Below, piece after piece: positions 60,450 through 64,000 of a stretch of DNA of 64,000 bases (position 1 is its first letter; each line of letters starts with the position of its first letter). The position numbers were made by a program, and so were the translations under genes. Under the pieces are notes generated by a model. It was not told the DNA's origin. It saw only the letters and a list, made by a program, of their open reading frames with translations, and ran no database searches. Origin of the DNA: Rotaria sp. Silwood1 (lineage: Eukaryota; Rotifera; Eurotatoria; Philodinida; Philodinidae); contig CAJNOP010000059.1 of NCBI GenBank assembly GCA_905250075.1, positions 863,227 to 927,226 on the forward strand. Direction: 5' to 3'.

Positions 60450-63400
60450 TCACATTTTTGTTGTGTCATTATTATTGCTCGTAGTTGAGCTAGTTCGTTG
60501 ACGTTGTTCAGCATTATCATTTGGTCTTGATTTTTCTGTTTGTTCAATTACAATTGATGGTAATTGTTGATTTATTGGATTCAGTGGTACCTCATTAGTT
60601 GCAGTTACTAATGGTCGATCTTCATCTGGACCAAGTATACTTATACTTAATTTACGAATTCTAAACAACAAAATTTTATTTGTATGCTTTTGAATAGGAC
60701 ATGAAAGGTCGATAACTTTTGAAATTGGCTCCCTAAAGAAATGTCGTTTCTTCTATATCAAACGACCACATACGATATCCACAAATGAGCTCTAGTAGAA
60801 TTAGTCAATGACCGTCATGTTTAACTTGAACTCGACTATTGATGATAATTAACACTTTTTATCTAATCATCTCATGGATGATTACGCCATTTTCATAGGA
60901 TTCGGTACCAATTTTCAAGGGCTGCGAAATAGTATAAATACATCGAGGAAAAAATACTAATCAAGCAAAGAAATCCCAAGAAGATTAATCTCGAGGCATG
61001 ATTATATAACTTTTCCTTTCTGATATTCAGTAGGTTTCGGTAAGAAAATTACAGCTTAAATGAAAACTAATATGATGTTCCGAATCAGCATCCAAAACTG
61101 AGTGAATTTAGATGTCGTTCAAAAGTTTTTCAAACCTTGTTTTTCCGTCGAAAAATTTACTTCAGATTCCTGTCAGAATTGCGTCAAAAAATGACTTTCA
61201 TAAAAAATTAGTTTTTATTTTTTATTCATATGCCATTTGAAGCTCTACTATCGTTTTAGTTCCTTAGAGCTTGATTTCTACATTCAAAATAACTTTTCGA
61301 TAGAGTTCAGTTTTTGATTTAACCATGAGGAAGGCCCAGGAACAAGTTTTTCGAGGAAAAAATAAAACTTCGCAAAGTTTTGAAAAAACATGTAAGTTGA
61401 CTCGATTTGAGATGCGGATTCAGAATATCATATTAATTTTTACCTAAATCGTAATTTTCGTATCGAACTCTCTTGAATATCACTAAGAAAAGGCTTAAAA
61501 TCATTTCTCGAAAATCATCTTCTGGAGATCGCCTTGTATGGCCAGTATTTTTCCTCGATGTTTTTAATACCATTTTGAAACACTTATAAAGTGTTGATTA
61601 TAAGCAGAGATCAGGCTCAATGCATATATAATGGCTATGACTAATTTTACCAGAGCTGACTTTCGATATCTTGTGTGATAAATTGACATAGAAGAAATGG
61701 AATTTCTCGACGAAGTAAATTTCAACAGTTATCGATCTCACTCCGATAAATAAGGAACCTTTTCTTTAAAGCTGATCCACGTGATGGTTTATCAGTAGTT
61801 GGTTGTTTTGGAGTGTGCAATTTTCCTTCAGACGATGGTTCTTTATCTTTTGTTGTAGCTATTGATCTCCATAGAAATGTTTTACCAACTTCTTCAGAAA
61901 AGTTTATCACACCTGTTGATGTATCAATCTACAAAAAAGAAAAGCAAACAAGGTTAATAATGAACAAGAAAATAACAACTAATCAAAAATTACTTTAACA
62001 TTTTCTGTTGGTACTTTCATTACTTGACCATGACCAACTGGTATACGAATTTCACCATTGTTAAGTGTTATTGTGTCACTTGTCTAAGAAATTAATTAGA
62101 AAAAGTTTTTTACAATATACATTAACTTCGAAAACATTTCTAGGTAAATAATGAATACTATAAGTTATGATATATAGGATTTGAATAAAAATATAATATT
62201 TTCAAATTATTGGTTTGACCTTTTTTTGTTGTCAATTTTCTATGCTTTCCAGCATCGTATATATGCATAACTATTTATTGCAACGACAGCTTTCGTATGA
62301 TATTAAAATAACTGATATAACATAGATAAGACTAAACAACAAATAATTTAATTCTAAAACAAAGCTTTGTTGAAATATCTTACAGAAAAGCTGTATCGTA
62401 TTCTAAATAATATCGTTTTGTAGAAAACTATATAAGCTTCCTGGTTCATATAAAACATATATCTTCTAACAACTTTTGTTTTGGGCTAGGTTATAGTTAT
62501 TTAATTGTGATTACTACAGTACGACCTCTCTATTGTAGGTATTATTGAGATTGACCAAAAGCGCTTACGTTTACGAAGATACTCATTATTGTGAGGTTTT
62601 CAGTTTTTTTTTTAAATTCATAAGTACTCAGTCGCAATCGCTTTTCATGTGTACAAGGTGATTTTTTTTCTTCTTTCCAACAATTTATTGGTTCAGCTTC
62701 TTTTAAGCAGAGGTAAATCAGCATGTATTGACATGATTGTATCTTACCAACTGTTAGCACAAATGTTACATCAAGCACTGTTACTATTGTCTTATATAGC
62801 TTTTTTTATATGCACGGTTAGTCCATCTCCTTTTTATGCATATCTCCTAGTTGTTTGTCATAACATAATATATATAACGTCGGTTTTTTCTTCTTCTGCG
62901 CATGATTGATAGAACATATGTTGTTCACAGTAGAGATGTTGTTATTACGTATGGAACTAGAAATAAGTGCCCTCTGCTCAGAATAAGAAGATGTTCATTT
63001 ATAAGAGGTTCCTTCCCCACAGAATTCTCTTAGGCGAGAACTATAGGCTGCCTAGCTGCAGGAGGTGCTGGCGTAGAAATATTTTACTGTAGCTATGAAA
63101 AATCAGTGCTACCAACTAAAGATGCTATAATAGCATTCACATTGGCCGTTGTAAAATATATAGAATATTTCTATTTTTTGATCTATTAATAACTATTCCC
63201 TTTCCTTACGTTATGAAACTTAGAAAAGGAAAATAAGAATAAAATTCTTCTTAATCGGTTGAAATTATTTTTCTTTAAATTACATGCTTTCATACATATT
63301 TGCAATAAAAATGTTGTTCTTTCTAACAAAAGCATAAAGGTCATGGTTATACGATATTCCATTGCAATACTATATCAAAAAACAAAATTTTTGCAGAATT

Positions 63401-64000
63401 TTTGCCTTCCTTCGTTATCTAATCTATTGAAATACTTGTTCAGTGAATGTTATACAAGTACTTGAACAATACTTATACTACATATCTTGGGATCTTATCT
63501 CTCTAGTGGTTTTCGATAGAATGAAAGTCAGAGATCAGTTTCATGACAATTTTATATCAATCCTCAAACTTTTGTTTCTTATATTTTCTTAAATATTATG
63601 TCTTAACAAACCTTCTTGCCATTTTCATCTGTGTCTTCAATGATACTGTTTTTTCTTTCTTCAATTTCTTTTTTAACGACTTCCGGCATAATATCATCCA
63701 AATATTCAAGTTCACGTTGTGTAAATAGATAATCCATTACTTTTCTTGCACCAACTAATGCTAAAACCATTATGGGAAATAATATTGATATTCTTTTTAT
63801 TGATTTAATAATCCATAACATAGCTAAACAACTTAATTGTATAAGTGTAAATAAGTGTACACGACGTGTTCGTACATGACGAAGATAAACATAATCTGGT
63901 TGATATTTTTCGGGCATAAATATTAATAATATGCGAGATATTAATTGTATTTCTTTCATTGATGATATACCCATATAAAGAAAAACACCATAAAGTACAG
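60450..64000 (-). CDS. SLC4-family bicarbonate/anion transporter, 3' part only (gene continues beyond the window)
   Basis: Membrane transporter moving bicarbonate with sodium or in exchange for chloride. Visible exons are 64000-63612 (open at the window edge), 62083-61994, 61928-61759 and 60660-60450. The first carries the last membrane segments and the family signature: [79 protein letters not shown] and [15 protein letters not shown]. The rest is a cytosolic tail with [13 protein letters not shown], a basic [13 protein letters not shown], and a Ser/Thr/Asn-rich end. The family is clear; NBC/NDCBE-type is more likely than AE, but the N-terminal part is outside. Both long introns (1.5 and 1.1 kb) are non-coding; the shorter holds a foldback element. 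Confidence 0.88.
60920..61583. mobile_element. Foldback element inside an SLC4 intron, about 660 bp
   Basis: The left arm, about 60920-61130, is mirrored by the complement of about 61385-61583. TACATCGAGGAAAAAATACT on the left matches the complement of AGTATTTTTCCTCGATGTTT on the right. CTAATATGATGTTCCGAATC on the left matches the complement of GATTCAGAATATCATATTAA on the right. Arms of about 200 bp are diverged, with central spacer DNA and no coding frame. Ends and target duplication unclear. Confidence 0.7.
62084..63611. other. 1.5-kb SLC4 intron, nothing recognisable
   Basis: Long intron between the membrane-domain exon and the tail exons. Open frames at 62542-62909, 63259-63465 and 63543-63728 have no coding pattern. 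No inverted repeat noticed, though a diverged one could be missed by eye. Confidence 0.45.

Noticed and set aside
1..64000. CRISPR arrays, bacterial operons or tRNA genes
   Set aside because: No regularly spaced short repeats, no ribosome-binding-site gene clusters and no tRNA cloverleaf were noticed; the window is clearly eukaryotic.

Overview
The window is a gene-dense, strongly AT-rich piece of animal nuclear DNA. Most introns are very short (about 45-80 nt), begin GTAAGT/GTATGT or similar and end TTTTAG/TTCAG. The gene set is metazoan: endoplasmin, a Polyhomeotic-like PRC1 subunit with FCS finger and SAM domain, YPEL, WDR45B, FAM114A, an SLC4 bicarbonate transporter, ORC1, FPGS and MRPL21. 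Compact AT-rich genes, a bacterial-type FAD-Rieske enzyme that now carries introns, an intronless RING-plus-IRG-like GTPase and many small foldback elements together suggest a microinvertebrate, most likely a bdelloid rotifer. That assignment is inference; no marker gene in the window proves it.

Layout: 467-4256 (-) endoplasmin, whose last coding exon is a 30-nt piece ending in an ER-retrieval-like HIDL; 5385-6461 (-) an unrecognised type I membrane protein; 6996-7500 (-) a pseudogene; 9444-14541 (+) ORC1 without a BAH domain, with a decayed reverse-strand gene inside its largest intron; 16390-19714 (+) mitochondrial-type FAD oxidoreductase fused to a Rieske domain; 21340-22600 (-) a possible broken gene; 22908-23267 (+) a small unknown ORF; 24114-26210 (+) the RING-GTPase; 27288-27597 (+) a pseudogene; 28123-32299 (-) Polyhomeotic-like; 33319-37066 (-) FPGS; 40100-40736 (-) YPEL; 46135-46253 (+) 5S rRNA; 46532-47805 (-) an unknown low-complexity protein; 48067-48715 (-) a Ly6/uPAR-like protein; 51950-54388 (-) FAM114A; 56575-58427 (+) WDR45B; 58600-59313 (+) MRPL21; 60450-64000 (-) the 3' end of an SLC4 transporter.

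I rebuilt exon structures by hand. All eleven complete multi-exon models close to an exact multiple of three with canonical GT-AG junctions, which is good internal support. The functions are a mixed chromosomal neighbourhood and not a pathway: ER folding, replication licensing, mitochondrial redox and folate metabolism, Polycomb silencing, autophagy, mitochondrial translation and ion transport. WDR45B and MRPL21 lie head to tail 172 bp apart and may be co-transcribed.

The most notable pattern lies between and inside genes. Introns are either about 45-80 nt or about 1-2 kb. The long ones in endoplasmin, ORC1, FAD-Rieske, FPGS and SLC4 hold recognisable repeats or inverted-repeat elements, including a hAT-like MITE with a perfect 8-bp target duplication. 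Further foldback elements sit just upstream of WDR45B and between genes.
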